A DNA stretch of 64,000 bases. Origin: JBCCXZ01 sp965228005. Its GTDB lineage: Bacteria > Planctomycetota > Planctomycetia > Pirellulales > Lacipirellulaceae. Location of the stretch: contig CBDDGV010000004.1 in the NCBI GenBank assembly GCA_965228005.1, positions 124,001-188,000 on the forward strand, read 5' to 3'. The position numbers and the translations under genes are program-made. The notes beneath the pieces were generated by a model. The model saw only the letters and a list, made by a program, of their open reading frames with translations, ran no database searches and was not told the DNA's origin. This document shows positions 56,301-63,337 of this stretch, piece after piece; position 1 is the first letter of the stretch, and every line of letters starts with the position of its first letter.

Positions 56301-59300
56301 GTGATGGAGAAGACATCGTCTTGATTTACTGCGAACTGGAAGGTGTCGGCGCTGGTGGAGCCGCCCGCGGCGAACGTGACCGCGTTAGTGTACAGTGCGA
56401 CGAGGTTGGGGTCGTTCGGCAAGTCCTGCCAATCGAAGGGCAGGCCGACTACGCTCTCTTCGCGACCAACGAACACCGCTGGGAAGTCCTGGTCAGGGAA
56501 ATTCGTCGACCCGTTGCCCCGGAAGGTCGCGACGACTTCGATCTGGCCGGTGTCGAAACCGTACGTGGTGTAGAAGAACTCGGTGCCGCCGCCCGCACTG
56601 AACGTCGGAGGAAGGCCCTCCCACACGGGGTGGCTGGCAACGTTCGTCAGGGGCGTGTCAGAGGCGAGGATCTGCCCGGCGCCTATCTGGCCAGTGAACA
56701 GCCCCGATTGGGGGTTGCTGCTGTAACGGTAGGTGGGGTGGAATCCGTCGAAGAGGTAGGCGGCCCCATCCCACTCGGTCACAACGCCGCCGCCCTGCGC
56801 GACAAACGCATCGACGGCGTCCACGAAGGCGGACGACACCGTTCCGAGGTACAGGCGTCCGAGGACTAAGACGTCTACTTCGTTCGAGACGAGCGACCCG
56901 GAGATCACGTCGCTCGTGGTGACCGAGGCGGCGTTCATCCCGGCAGCAGACAACTGGCTGACCACCTGCGGTGTGATGGTCGACAACACCGCCACGTCGA
57001 TAAGCGCTGGGTCGTCCGCGGTGAACCCGGTACCGGCCGAACCAAGAACCACGCCGGTTACTCCGATGTCTTGCGCGGTTTCGGCGTCGTCGTTCGGCTC
57101 TTCATCGAATAATCCGTCCTTGGCGACCACGAGGTTGTAGTCGGAAACCCCACCGAAAACGCGGACGAAGTAGTTCTGTGCTGTGCCGTCCGTGGTGGTA
57201 TCTACAAAGCCATTGATCGCCGCCTCTCCGCCGCCTCCCAACGCCGTGCTCGCCAGCACGGTCGTGCCGTCGCCGTCGACCAATTCGGCCTGAGCGCCCG
57301 CCGCCGCCAAGGCGATCGAAGCGCTCTGCCCGTCGTCCAGCGAGAACTCGTACCAGTCCCCCGTACCGCCGTCGGCGCCCACGGTCGGGTAGTCGATCAC
57401 AATCTCGAGGGAAGTTGTCCCGAGGTTGTCGACCTCGGACGACGGGTCCACGGTGAACGTAATCGTGCCGTCGGCGGCCAACGCCGCGAGGGTTGCCTGC
57501 GGCAGCGTGAGCTGCGTCGAGACCGGAGAGTTTTGCAGGCCGCCGTTGACAAAGATGTTCTCCGTGAAAAGGCCTTCCGCGTTGATCGTGAGGAATTCGC
57601 TGGTGGCGTTGAGGTCGGTGTTGGCATTGAAGGTCACGGTCGCATCGCCGGTCGGCGGCGGGACCTCCGTGAAGCTGTAGACCACCTCGTTGGGCCAGAA
57701 CACGCCGTCCTGCTGAATTCTGTCCGAGAAGTCCGGGCCGACGTCCGCGACGAAGCCGGAGACGGCCCCCCGGCTGGCAGCGCCGGACCCGACGGGCTGG
57801 AAGCTCAGCGCTTCGGCCTCGCCGGGCGTGCTGTTGACTGGCCCCCCTGCATTCTCGGCCTCGAAGGCCCCGTTGAGCAGCGCCAGAAGCGTGTAGTCTC
57901 CCGAAGTCCCGCCCAGCGGGATGATCGAGATGGAGTACACGCCGCCCGCGGTCGTGTCGAGGTTCTGCAGCACCACCGGATCGCCCGCCGCGCCGGCCGA
58001 CGATGCCGCGAGCAGCGTCCCATCGGGGCCGAACACTTCGACGGCCGCCTGGATCCCGCTCTCCAGCAGCAGGCTGAGCGTCTGGCCCGGGTCGAGCTCC
58101 GCCGTGAACATGTCGGTGTCGCCGGCCGGCGCTATGGTCGCTCCGACGGACGACTCATAGACCAGACCGCCAAGCGGTTCCACCGGCGTGAAGGCCGGCA
58201 GGGCGATCATGTCTTGCTCAACAAAAAAATTGATCTCGAAGTCCCCGCCCGGGACGCCGTCGCCCGACGGTACGGTCGTGGCCGGGTCCGGCTCGCCGTC
58301 GAGCAGGTTCCCGAACGTGTCGGTAATCGCGGACGGGCCGCTGATCAGGCGCAGGGTGTACTCGTCCTCGGTGAGGCCCAAGGCGTCGAAGGTCAGCGTC
58401 GAGGTGGCGGCGTCGTACGCAAAATTGGTCAGCCCGACCGGGCCCGCGTCGCTGAACACCTGCACGTCGCCGATGTCCAGCCCCCTGGTCGCAAGTGGTC
58501 CATCGAACTCAATAGAGAACGACTGGTCGCCCACGGGCAGCAGGTCTCCGGCGAGCAACGAGGAAGCAACGACCCGCGGGCCCACAACGTCGACGGTCAC
58601 CGTCAGCTCGAACGCTTCCAGCGGACGGCCCTGGAGGTCGCTTAGCGCCCCCGCCGGCAGAGACAGCACGTTTGGCCCGTTCGCCAACGCGGGCAGCCCG
58701 AACGTAACCGTGTCTCCGTCTACCGCGACCGCGGTCAGCGACCCCGGGGAACCGCCCACTAACAGGTCGTCTGCGTCCAGCGTGTCGAGCCGCACGCCCG
58801 CGCTGAAGTCGAGCGTCAGCTGTGTTAGAGCGCCGGGGCCGAATACCGCGCCGTCGGCGACCGACGAGGACGACACGACAAACAGGTCCTGCAGTCCCGT
58901 GAACCCTGTGGCCTGGAGAACATACTCGCCGTCGGCGGCGCCTTCCCTGTTGATCGCGATGGTGTAACGCCCATCGACCGCGGCGCTGAAGCTGGTCTGG
59001 GCGTTCCGACCGTCGGGAGCGCCGTTGGAGTCGGTGGCAACAACCGCCCCGCTCGGGTCGTAGACGGTCAGCGCGGGGTCGAGCAGATTCACAAACTCTC
59101 CCGGCCCGTCGGCCGGGGTGGAGGTCGACACCACTACCGTGTCGCCCGCCGAGACGGCGACGCCGTAGTGGTCGGCGCCCGCGCCAGTTCCGACCGTGCT
59201 GCCCAGAACCACGCCGGTGGGGGTAATCTCCTGCGGCTCGGCGAGGTTGTTGTTGAGGCCGCTGTCGAACGACGCGTTCCGGGTCACGACGAGGCTGTAG

Positions 59301-60847
59301 TCCTGTGTCGCGGCGCCGGTGACCCGCACCAGGTAGTTCCCGGTCTCGGGCGCCTCCAACCCCGCAATCCGGCCCCTAGCGCTGTTGACCAGAATGTCGC
59401 CGCCCGCCGTCATGACGGTCATGCCCAGCGTCGCCGAATCCGGGAGCGCCAGGTCGAGCGAATCGCCGGCGGTCGCGCTGAACGAGAAGTAATCGACGGC
59501 GTCTCCTGCCAGGGAGCCGATCGGCAACGTTGGCGGGGCCCCAACCGCGGCAAAGTTCGACTCCACCGCCGCTTGATCGTTGCCAAAGACGATCTGGAAG
59601 GTCCGCGTCACACGGTTCCCGGGAGCCAAGTCGCCGAGATCGAAAGCGATGTTGATGCTGTCGTCTGCCGACGCGCCGCCTGGGTCAATGGGAGAGCCGA
59701 TGACACCCAGCGGGTCGGTGACGCCGAAGTCCTCGACCGACACCACGGCTCCCGGGTCGTTGGACCCGAAGCCGACCGCCCCAGCAGAACCCGAGGCCAC
59801 CACCAGCCGGCCCGAAGCGGTAACGTCATTGACGGTTGAGAACACCCCCCCGGGGTCGGGGTCGAAGTTCTCGAGCAGCGACAACCCCGTGAGGGCGCTG
59901 CCGGTCTGATTGTCGATCGTCGTCGTCACGTGGGCGAATTCGTCGCCGTCGCTCCACTGGACCAAACGCTCGAAGGAGACCCCAGGCTGGACCATGCCGC
60001 GAACCAGCACGGCGTTGTCGGGCCCCGAGCTGAGATTGAACATCGACACGTCGAACGAAGGCCCGTCGCCCACCGGGAGGTTGTTGGTGAACGACACGCC
60101 GTCGAACCGCACGCTGTACCCGGCGAGGAACGTCCCGGCCTGCAGGAACTCAACCGCCCCCCGCCGCATGCCGACGGAAGGGCCGGAGAACGAGCCGTCG
60201 GCGGCAAACCCAAACGACAGCGGCGAGCCAACGACATCGAAGGGCGTCGAGGGCCCGCTGAGGATCGTCACGCTGCCGTCGACCGCCGCACGATCGCCCA
60301 CGCCGCCCGGAAGCGCAACGAAGGCGCCGCCGATGTCTTGGGCGGTCCCGGCCGTGTCGTTCGCCGTACCGGTCAGCAGCTCAGACTCGATGTCTGCATT
60401 CAGAACGACGCCCAGATCGAACGAACCGGTTGTCGAGCCGCTGTCGGTGACCTCGATCGTGTAGGTCCCCGTCGTAGCAACCGGCAACGACTGGAGGAAC
60501 TCTGGCTGACCCACGCCTGCCACGTCGGCGGTTGCGAGCACGGCTCCGCCCGGGTCACGTACCAGCAGCGAAGCGTCCAGCGAACCGCTGGCGCCTAACG
60601 CCACCGACAGGGTCTGACCCGAGTCCAGGTCGACCGTGAAGCTCTCCACCTCGCCCGGGGCGTCGATGGACGCGGTCGACGAGGTTTCGTAGACCAGCCC
60701 TCCCGCAGGGGCGACTTGAGAAAAGGGAACCGGCAGAGGCTGCACCGCCAACAGGCAGCGGGTTTCCAGCTTCTCGATTCCTAGTTTCTTGACGGGGTTT
60801 TGGGACTTCTTAGATGAACGCCGAGGGACTCTCCGCCGCCGGGCCAT
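47327..60847 (-). CDS. Giant multidomain exported protein (4,506 residues) with PPC/Ig modules, S8-type protease domain and dockerin-like repeats
   Basis: The N-terminus (RRRRVPRRSSKK, then IEKLETRCLLA) is the planctomycete LEPR-x-LL export signature. Three successive units of about 930 residues each end in PSGDGVPGGDF or a variant, near residues 859, 1800 and 2720. Each holds PPC-like and Ig-like domains. Extra domains are inserted: a ThuA/GATase-like domain (about 1272-1492, VDVAVLSTITPQVVSQL), a lamin-tail-like domain (about 2250-2450, GGLIISEVVDGASSDGNPKF), a MAM-like beta-sandwich (about 2900-3080) and a beta-propeller (about 3180-3416). The S8-type peptidase (about 3590-4040) has Glu3649 where subtilisins have His (DEGRAMAQLI) and Ser3960 (FGTSAAAPHA). 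Two dockerin-like calcium repeats (about 4258-4380) precede an acidic tail. It is a likely surface or matrix protein. Confidence 0.9.
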   Translation of the reverse strand: MARRRRVPRRSSKKSQNPVKKLGIEKLETRCLLAVQPLPVPFSQVAPAGGLVYETSSTASIDAPGEVESFTVDLDSGQTLSVALGASGSLDASLLVRDPGGAVLATADVAGVGQPEFLQSLPVATTGTYTIEVTDSGSTTGSFDLGVVLNADIESELLTGTANDTAGTAQDIGGAFVALPGGVGDRAAVDGSVTILSGPSTPFDVVGSPLSFGFAADGSFSGPSVGMRRGAVEFLQAGTFLAGYSVRFDGVSFTNNLPVGDGPSFDVSMFNLSSGPDNAVLVRGMVQPGVSFERLVQWSDGDEFAHVTTTIDNQTGSALTGLSLLENFDPDPGGVFSTVNDVTASGRLVVASGSAGAVGFGSNDPGAVVSVEDFGVTDPLGVIGSPIDPGGASADDSINIAFDLGDLAPGNRVTRTFQIVFGNDQAAVESNFAAVGAPPTLPIGSLAGDAVDYFSFSATAGDSLDLALPDSATLGMTVMTAGGDILVNSARGRIAGLEAPETGNYLVRVTGAATQDYSLVVTRNASFDSGLNNNLAEPQEITPTGVVLGSTVGTGAGADHYGVAVSAGDTVVVSTSTPADGPGEFVNLLDPALTVYDPSGAVVATDSNGAPDGRNAQTSFSAAVDGRYTIAINREGAADGEYVLQATGFTGLQDLFVVSSSSVADGAVFGPGALTQLTLDFSAGVRLDTLDADDLLVGGSPGSLTAVAVDGDTVTFGLPALANGPNVLSLPAGALSDLQGRPLEAFELTVTVDVVGPRVVASSLLAGDLLPVGDQSFSIEFDGPLATRGLDIGDVQVFSDAGPVGLTNFAYDAATSTLTFDALGLTEDEYTLRLISGPSAITDTFGNLLDGEPDPATTVPSGDGVPGGDFEINFFVEQDMIALPAFTPVEPLGGLVYESSVGATIAPAGDTDMFTAELDPGQTLSLLLESGIQAAVEVFGPDGTLLAASSAGAAGDPVVLQNLDTTAGGVYSISIIPLGGTSGDYTLLALLNGAFEAENAGGPVNSTPGEAEALSFQPVGSGAASRGAVSGFVADVGPDFSDRIQQDGVFWPNEVVYSFTEVPPPTGDATVTFNANTDLNATSEFLTINAEGLFTENIFVNGGLQNSPVSTQLTLPQATLAALAADGTITFTVDPSSEVDNLGTTSLEIVIDYPTVGADGGTGDWYEFSLDDGQSASIALAAAGAQAELVDGDGTTVLASTALGGGGEAAINGFVDTTTDGTAQNYFVRVFGGVSDYNLVVAKDGLFDEEPNDDAETAQDIGVTGVVLGSAGTGFTADDPALIDVAVLSTITPQVVSQLSAAGMNAASVTTSDVISGSLVSNEVDVLVLGRLYLGTVSSAFVDAVDAFVAQGGGVVTEWDGAAYLFDGFHPTYRYSSNPQSGLFTGQIGAGQILASDTPLTNVASHPVWEGLPPTFSAGGGTEFFYTTYGFDTGQIEVVATFRGNGSTNFPDQDFPAVFVGREESVVGLPFDWQDLPNDPNLVALYTNAVTFAAGGSTSADTFQFAVNQDDVFSITTTTPSSGPGEFENRFDPQLELFDPEGNLVPHANVEGDEVLTHTALLNGTYTVRVSGEDGSAGEYVLEVTGNTGGAAAFEVVDSSLADGDRFLPGSVTSLTVDLSNDVLLPTAEQTDLLIDGSPAATAFTLVDQDTLRFDLPVLANGTRTLSLPAGSLTDLSGRALEAFSIDIVIDEEGPRVVGSSVLEGDILAPGTQSFSIAFDEPLNESVLGPEDVQLFGGRTGAQAVGGLTFDSSTNTLSFEASGLEEDLYTLRLISGPNAFVDTLGNLFDGETDPVTTVPSGDGVPGGDFLVNFEIDTALTPLPAFTPVPPIGGLVYESEVSGFIGSAADIDDYVVELDAGQTLTVEVVGEIPAVVTLVGPDGSTLATSSAAGGETAVLQAVPVAAAGEYTIQVQSGDGSIGGFELLATLNAQAEEERVGGPANNLPAEAEDLVFTPLGAAVGPDRAAVTGFVSSTGPLFTDSVSAIGTVFFPNVIDLDFTDTPTPTSDATLTFNATTDLGDTSEFLTIDAEGLFSQDIFVFGGGEGSPSTTQIVLPQATVAELAADGVISLTVTPSSTVNNFGTADLTVDISYETMSDLGDDWYRLPLADGESTTVALTGSTAGLELYAPDGTTLLAAGRSTAELLSVVENFIDNTADGLTADYFVRVVAGTGDYSLVVTRDAALDIEANNSFDDSQDITGSGGALGFVAAADAAASAEDEDWYTVSLVAGDVLEAGLTIPAAGPGEFNNPLGPGFPGGLIISEVVDGASSDGNPKFVEITNTAASPFTFAAGGLIVQTNNNTDRNVDIDLSGVTIEAGESYVIASSSNGGQAVFESVYGFSADLYADEIIGDGNDRYAITDGAAILDLYGVLDTNGTGAPWEYADGFALRRSAAITPAGEGFVSGEWVFSGVDALEGGEETPEALLQTLTTPGVHEFIPADTPLARVALFDPSGALVEPDALGLTHVAATTGAYRLRVSAVAESGEYFLDVAGATGDNLAPFVAAFSTPDGALLQAIPATFTVTFSEPLLEGEVQPGDLLINGAVGATAVQQLEALTFRFDVDPAVDVGDGVYTVTLPGGAVTDLQSQANTEFVSTFELDATGPRVVEANINGAPLPIGVTYLPGDKTIEVRFDEDVVAGRIDASAFRLVDTITGAVLPAESFAYNEATRTLQADYLGLGEGAYEFVVFASSRRSGIEDLAGNPLDGEPIGPGLDGAPSGDGVRGGDYALGFQIDSVGVGAIGPFTRVDPLGSLIFVSEDNPGLLNLPGDVDDFEVSFSAGDLVSAVVTPTDPNATLSIAVVGLSGPITAPGPGLPAVLPPVALPIDSPVLLRVIGDVPTTYLTDVYLNTSLEQAVVDTDLGNVLSIDDSLRTLSGVANRYAVLGSSSPTPSVSQVYYQDFNLGLGGFSVNNGFGSGSGLWNLSSGRQLDGDPGHTPPNSLYFGQNAGPFAGGDYDTNSAVGGAVTSPVIVLPDTGSAELSFNHFIETDGVTDLAEVAVVRGGLVTTLLSTGDGTLTPDSNGSWQSVTADLSAFSGQSVQLRFVFDSVDDQANGFEGWFVDDVRVEAAGANIADIDEYTVDLAGGRPVDVLLDGLSGSDLSDTILQLIAPNGTTVLATGGVDPLGADLGNYEQGVLGFTPATAGTYTVRVASPTEGGYSLVVTESLVFDSEPNDGVTGVTLRELTEQTPALGYLGDGAFGGSGELFAIDASAGDLVQLDPVTGDVLNRLNAPQFPSGGPDGLAVLGNSLFYASSSGSLYELDATTGEVLDVDTLTSLGVGSNLDGLAAYGGLIVTMDHVNDRLYFVDTEADTAVGSIAVTNVVGGIAGAGSRGSLFASDFGSDQIYEIDAQDGSTINSFAAPAGSVYGLAFVNGALFAANSAGDYYELDPDTGAVLDVRNLGFPTSALAGDDASGIAPFSIDATGLLPPPDTGGSETDPYGPTGVALATASGVFPNLSKDDALVASVGFELAGLVAGQNDDSSGALAAKDGNGVQVGAVGLMRVQNDHVLIDAAASGDANTLLDDLVGLGLQSAAVFGRMVSGWLPVDAIAEAAALASLQFARPSYQPVTNVGATTSQGDAAMRADIARSTFGVDGSGVTIGILSDSYDIGPGSAASDIASGDLPGPGNPNGFTTPVNVLSDRSGSDEGRAMAQLIHDVAPGAELAFHTAFNGQADFASGILELQSVAGAEVIVDDVIYFAEPMFQDGIIAQAIDTVVANGSSYFSSAGNNGRDSWEGGFTPSGVFQSGTELHDFDPGPDVDTLQSITVSPFSTVRLSFQWDSPFFSVSGGAGSPNDLDVFIFDSTGSSLVASTTTNNIGGDAVEVFSFNNNTGSSLLNIAIGLDGGPAPGLMKWVSFDTITVNEYATNSATAYGHANAAGASAVGAAEYSDTPAFGVSPPVIESFSSAGGIPILFDTAGNPVNDLRAKPNITAPDGTNTTFFGFDSDSDGFPNFFGTSAAAPHAAAVAGLMLELTPMATPAEIYDALESTAIDMDDPATPGFDVGFDSGTGHGLVDAPAALALIEADPALVGPRVVSIDPAEGTTTDLGITTITVTFTEPVDAASAATAANYLLLEAGVDGVFESGDDQPIALAPSLIAPDTVELLVDGGASPLAPGSYRLVLDGDSSILDPDGNPLNSITGPGGGFDTVHEFDVVFELPRGGDFYRFDAEVGDQLTLRTAIPLLGGVANPLNDLDAQLAVFGPGGNLIGFDQDSADGLNAEITFTATADGPYTVQVTAESGEGEYLLTLDGENVLPDSDFNRDFAVDVFDLLAWQRGFGADADAGRADGDADGDSDVDADDLGVWESEFGVTVEPIDPGVTGPPAADFDGDAAVSVSDLLAWQRGFGAAGDAARTDGDADGDSDVDGLDLAIWQLQFAQQATQQTASSLVVEPQAFTAPTPQDASVDAVFNDPEALDSALTYRLPGSELAAESVSRLDRGFVGPLAPRNAAFDTPQPSPYDVPAPLDRSAPAERSDEGDAVLARADAFDNLFGDLDWGLDGEL

Positions 60848-61563
60848 GATGCGCCTCGAGATGCGATGTCAATGCAATGCTGGTGTCATCCCGGGAATAC
60901 CGGGCTTATCGCATTTGTGAGCGTAACCCCACTCTCTGCACTCTGCCACCCATACCTCTTTCGCCATTGCCGCATAGCGTGGCGGGCTGCTGGATCACCC
61001 CTACATCGGACCGCTATACCGCGTAGTGTGTTTCTAGTTTGAAAACTGTCTAAAAACCCCTTTCAGTCGTTTGCAGAGTTCGGTCTCAGAAGAATTCGTA
61101 TGCGCCGGGAAGTCCGCCATCTGCACCTCTCTCGCCGTCTAGCTCGGCGCATAGCCAACGAGCGCCGAGACTTAAGCAGCCTTAGAAGGACCGCCAGCGC
61201 GTGCAATCGATCGCGATCCACGAGTGGACAACCTATTTTGCCATGCGACGCCTGACCTATCTCTCAACAAAGGGTAGCGCGCAATCGGAGCAGATTTGCT
61301 GCATTTGTGTCACTGTTTAATGCGAAAACAGAAAACCGGAGGAATCGGCGCGCTAGCTTACGAAGAAGTCTAAGGACGCTTAGGAAGCTGAGACATGCGA
61401 CGCCCTCTTGTCTACTCCACTCGGCAGACTGGAGTCGAGCGTCGCGGCTCAGGAGTTATCCCCTAGCTAACCAAGCCTATGCCGTTGTAGCGCAGGCAGA
61501 TTGTGAGCGCACGGTGTCGAACCAGCGACGCCGAAGCCCGGAGCGAATAGCACCGAGGCCCCG
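60848..61563. other. Gene-free 716-bp intergenic stretch of lower G+C
   Basis: No convincing coding frame, tRNA or terminator was seen. The stretch must carry the promoter and leader of the giant gene, whose Shine-Dalgarno may be GAGGCG shortly before the start at 60,847. Small palindromes are CCCGG-GAATA-CCGGG (about 60,892-60,906) and AGTTT-g-AAAACT (about 61,038). The downstream half lies beyond the 3' end of gltD. Base composition is clearly lower in G+C than the genes on both sides. Confidence 0.6.
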
Positions 61564-63144
61564 CTACCCGACAGCCACCAGCCCCTGGCTCACGCCCGGC
61601 GCGGGCAGCGTGCTTGAGCCCATGAGGTACTGGTCGATCGCCCGGGCGACGCCGCGGCCCTCGTTGATCGCCCAAACTACCAGGCTCTGGCCGCGGCGGC
61701 AGTCGCCCGCGGCGAACACACCCTCGACGTTCGTGGTGAACTCGCCGTGCTCGGCGGCGAACGTCTTCCAGTTGCCGCGGGGGTTCTGGGTCTCCAGGCC
61801 GAGCATCTCGCCGACGGCCAGCTCGGGGCCGACGAAGCCCGTGGCCAGGAACACCAGGTCGGCCGGCCACACCTTCTCGCTGCCGGGCACCTCGCTGAAC
61901 GGCGGGCCGTTCTCCACCGGCTTCGACCAGTCGACCTGCACGGTCTTCACCCCCGCGACGTTGCCGTTGCCGTCGTCGACGTACTCCTTGGTGAGCGTCT
62001 GGTACACCCGCGGGTCGTCGCCCGTCTGGGCGCGGACCTCGGCGTGCGAGTAGTCCACCCGGTACACGAAAGGCCACTGCGGCCAGGGGTTGTGTTCGGC
62101 ACGGTCCTCGGGCGGCTGCTTCACGAGCTCGAGGTTGACGATGCTCGTCGCCCCGTGCCGCAGCGAGGTGCCGATGCAGTCGGCCCCCGTGTCGCCGCCG
62201 CCGATGACGATCACGTTCTTGCCCTTCGCGGAGAGGTACGCGCCGTCGGCCAGCTCCGAGTCGGCCAGGCTCTTCGTGTTGCGGGTCAGGAAGTCCATCG
62301 CGAAGTGGATGCCCTTCAGGTCGCGGCCCTCGCAGCGGCCGGTGGGGTCGAACGGCTTGGTCGCCCCCGTGGCCACCAGCACCGCGTCGTACTCGTCGAC
62401 CAGGTGCTGCGGATCGATGAACTTCATCTCCAGGCCGCGCTCCTGCATGATCTGCGTCATGTGCCCGGGCTGGAAGTCTTCCTCTTTGCCGACGTGGGCG
62501 CACGTGACGAACTCGACGCCCTCTTCCCGCAGCAGGTTCACGCGCCGCTCGACGACGCCCTTGTCGAGCTTCATGTTGGGGATGCCGTACATCAGCAGGC
62601 CGCCGATGCGGTCGGCGCGCTCGTAGACGGTCACCCGGTGGCCGACCTTGTTGAGCTGGTCCGCCGCGGCGAGCCCTGCGGGGCCGCTGCCGACGATGGC
62701 CACCCGCTTGCCGGTCCGCTCCTCGGGCGGGTCGGCCACGACCCAGCCCTCCTCGAAGCCGCGGTCGATGATCGCGTTCTCGATGTTCTTGATCGTCACC
62801 GGCGGGTCGGTAATCCCCAGCACGCACGCCCCCTCGCACGGCGCCGGGCAGGTGCGGCCGGTGAACTCGGGGAAGTTGTTCGTCTTGTGCAGCCGGTCGA
62901 GCGCGTCCTTCCACCGGCCGTGGTAGACCAGGTCGTTCCACTCGGGGATGAGGTTGTCGATCGGGCAGCCCGTGCCGCTCTGGCAGAACGGCACGCCGCA
63001 GTCCATGCACCGCGCCCCCTGCGTGGCGAGCTGCGCCTCGTCCGCGGGGGTGTAGATCTCCAGGAAGTCCCCGGCCCGCTCCACTGGGTCGCGGTAGGGG
63101 ACGGGGTTGCGGTCGTACTCTTTAAAACCGGTTGGCTTGCCCAT
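61564..63144 (-). CDS. gltD: Glutamate synthase (NADPH) small subunit
   Basis: 526 residues. N-terminal iron-sulfur Cys clusters are CMDCGVPFCQSGTGCP near residue 46 and CPAPCEGACVLG near 98. FAD binding is at VAIVGSGPAGLAAADQL near 147 and NADPH binding at VIVIGGGDTGADCIGTSL near 310. FAAGDCRRGQSLVVWAINEG near 480 is the conserved C-terminal FAD-site segment. The subunit passes electrons from NADPH to the large subunit to make glutamate from glutamine and 2-oxoglutarate. It lies 193 bp downstream of gltB on the same strand. Confidence 0.96.
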   Translation of the reverse strand: MGKPTGFKEYDRNPVPYRDPVERAGDFLEIYTPADEAQLATQGARCMDCGVPFCQSGTGCPIDNLIPEWNDLVYHGRWKDALDRLHKTNNFPEFTGRTCPAPCEGACVLGITDPPVTIKNIENAIIDRGFEEGWVVADPPEERTGKRVAIVGSGPAGLAAADQLNKVGHRVTVYERADRIGGLLMYGIPNMKLDKGVVERRVNLLREEGVEFVTCAHVGKEEDFQPGHMTQIMQERGLEMKFIDPQHLVDEYDAVLVATGATKPFDPTGRCEGRDLKGIHFAMDFLTRNTKSLADSELADGAYLSAKGKNVIVIGGGDTGADCIGTSLRHGATSIVNLELVKQPPEDRAEHNPWPQWPFVYRVDYSHAEVRAQTGDDPRVYQTLTKEYVDDGNGNVAGVKTVQVDWSKPVENGPPFSEVPGSEKVWPADLVFLATGFVGPELAVGEMLGLETQNPRGNWKTFAAEHGEFTTNVEGVFAAGDCRRGQSLVVWAINEGRGVARAIDQYLMGSSTLPAPGVSQGLVAVG

Positions 63145-63178
63145 GGCTTGCTATCGTTACTCGTTGGTTGGTTGTTTT

Positions 63179-63328
63179 CACCACCAAGACACAAAGACAC
63201 TAAGAAAGAGAGAGGGCGCCACTAATCTCCTCTAATGAACACTAATCAGATTAGTGAAGATGAGTGTTGATTAGTGTTCTTGTTCCTTTTCCCTGTCTTC
63301 CTTCGTGTCTTCGTGTCTTTGTGGTTAA
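63179..63328. repeat. Nested inverted phased repeats in the gltB-gltD gap
   Basis: Outer arms: CCACCAAGACACAAAGACAC (63,181-63,200) against CGTGTCTTCGTGTCTTTGTG (63,304-63,323), about 85% complementary. Inner arms: two CACTAATC-type units (63,220 and 63,240) against GATTAGTG units (63,249 and 63,269), with the axis near 63,248. Each arm is itself a 9-10-bp phased repeat. The transcript of the gltB-gltD unit would fold here. Confidence 0.7.
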
Positions 63329-63337
63329 CTCTCTTCT

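Noticed and set aside
61480..61563. tRNA-like segment past gltD (GGTGTCGAACCAGCGACGCC)
   Set aside because: No complementary acceptor and D arms; the T-loop consensus is not met.
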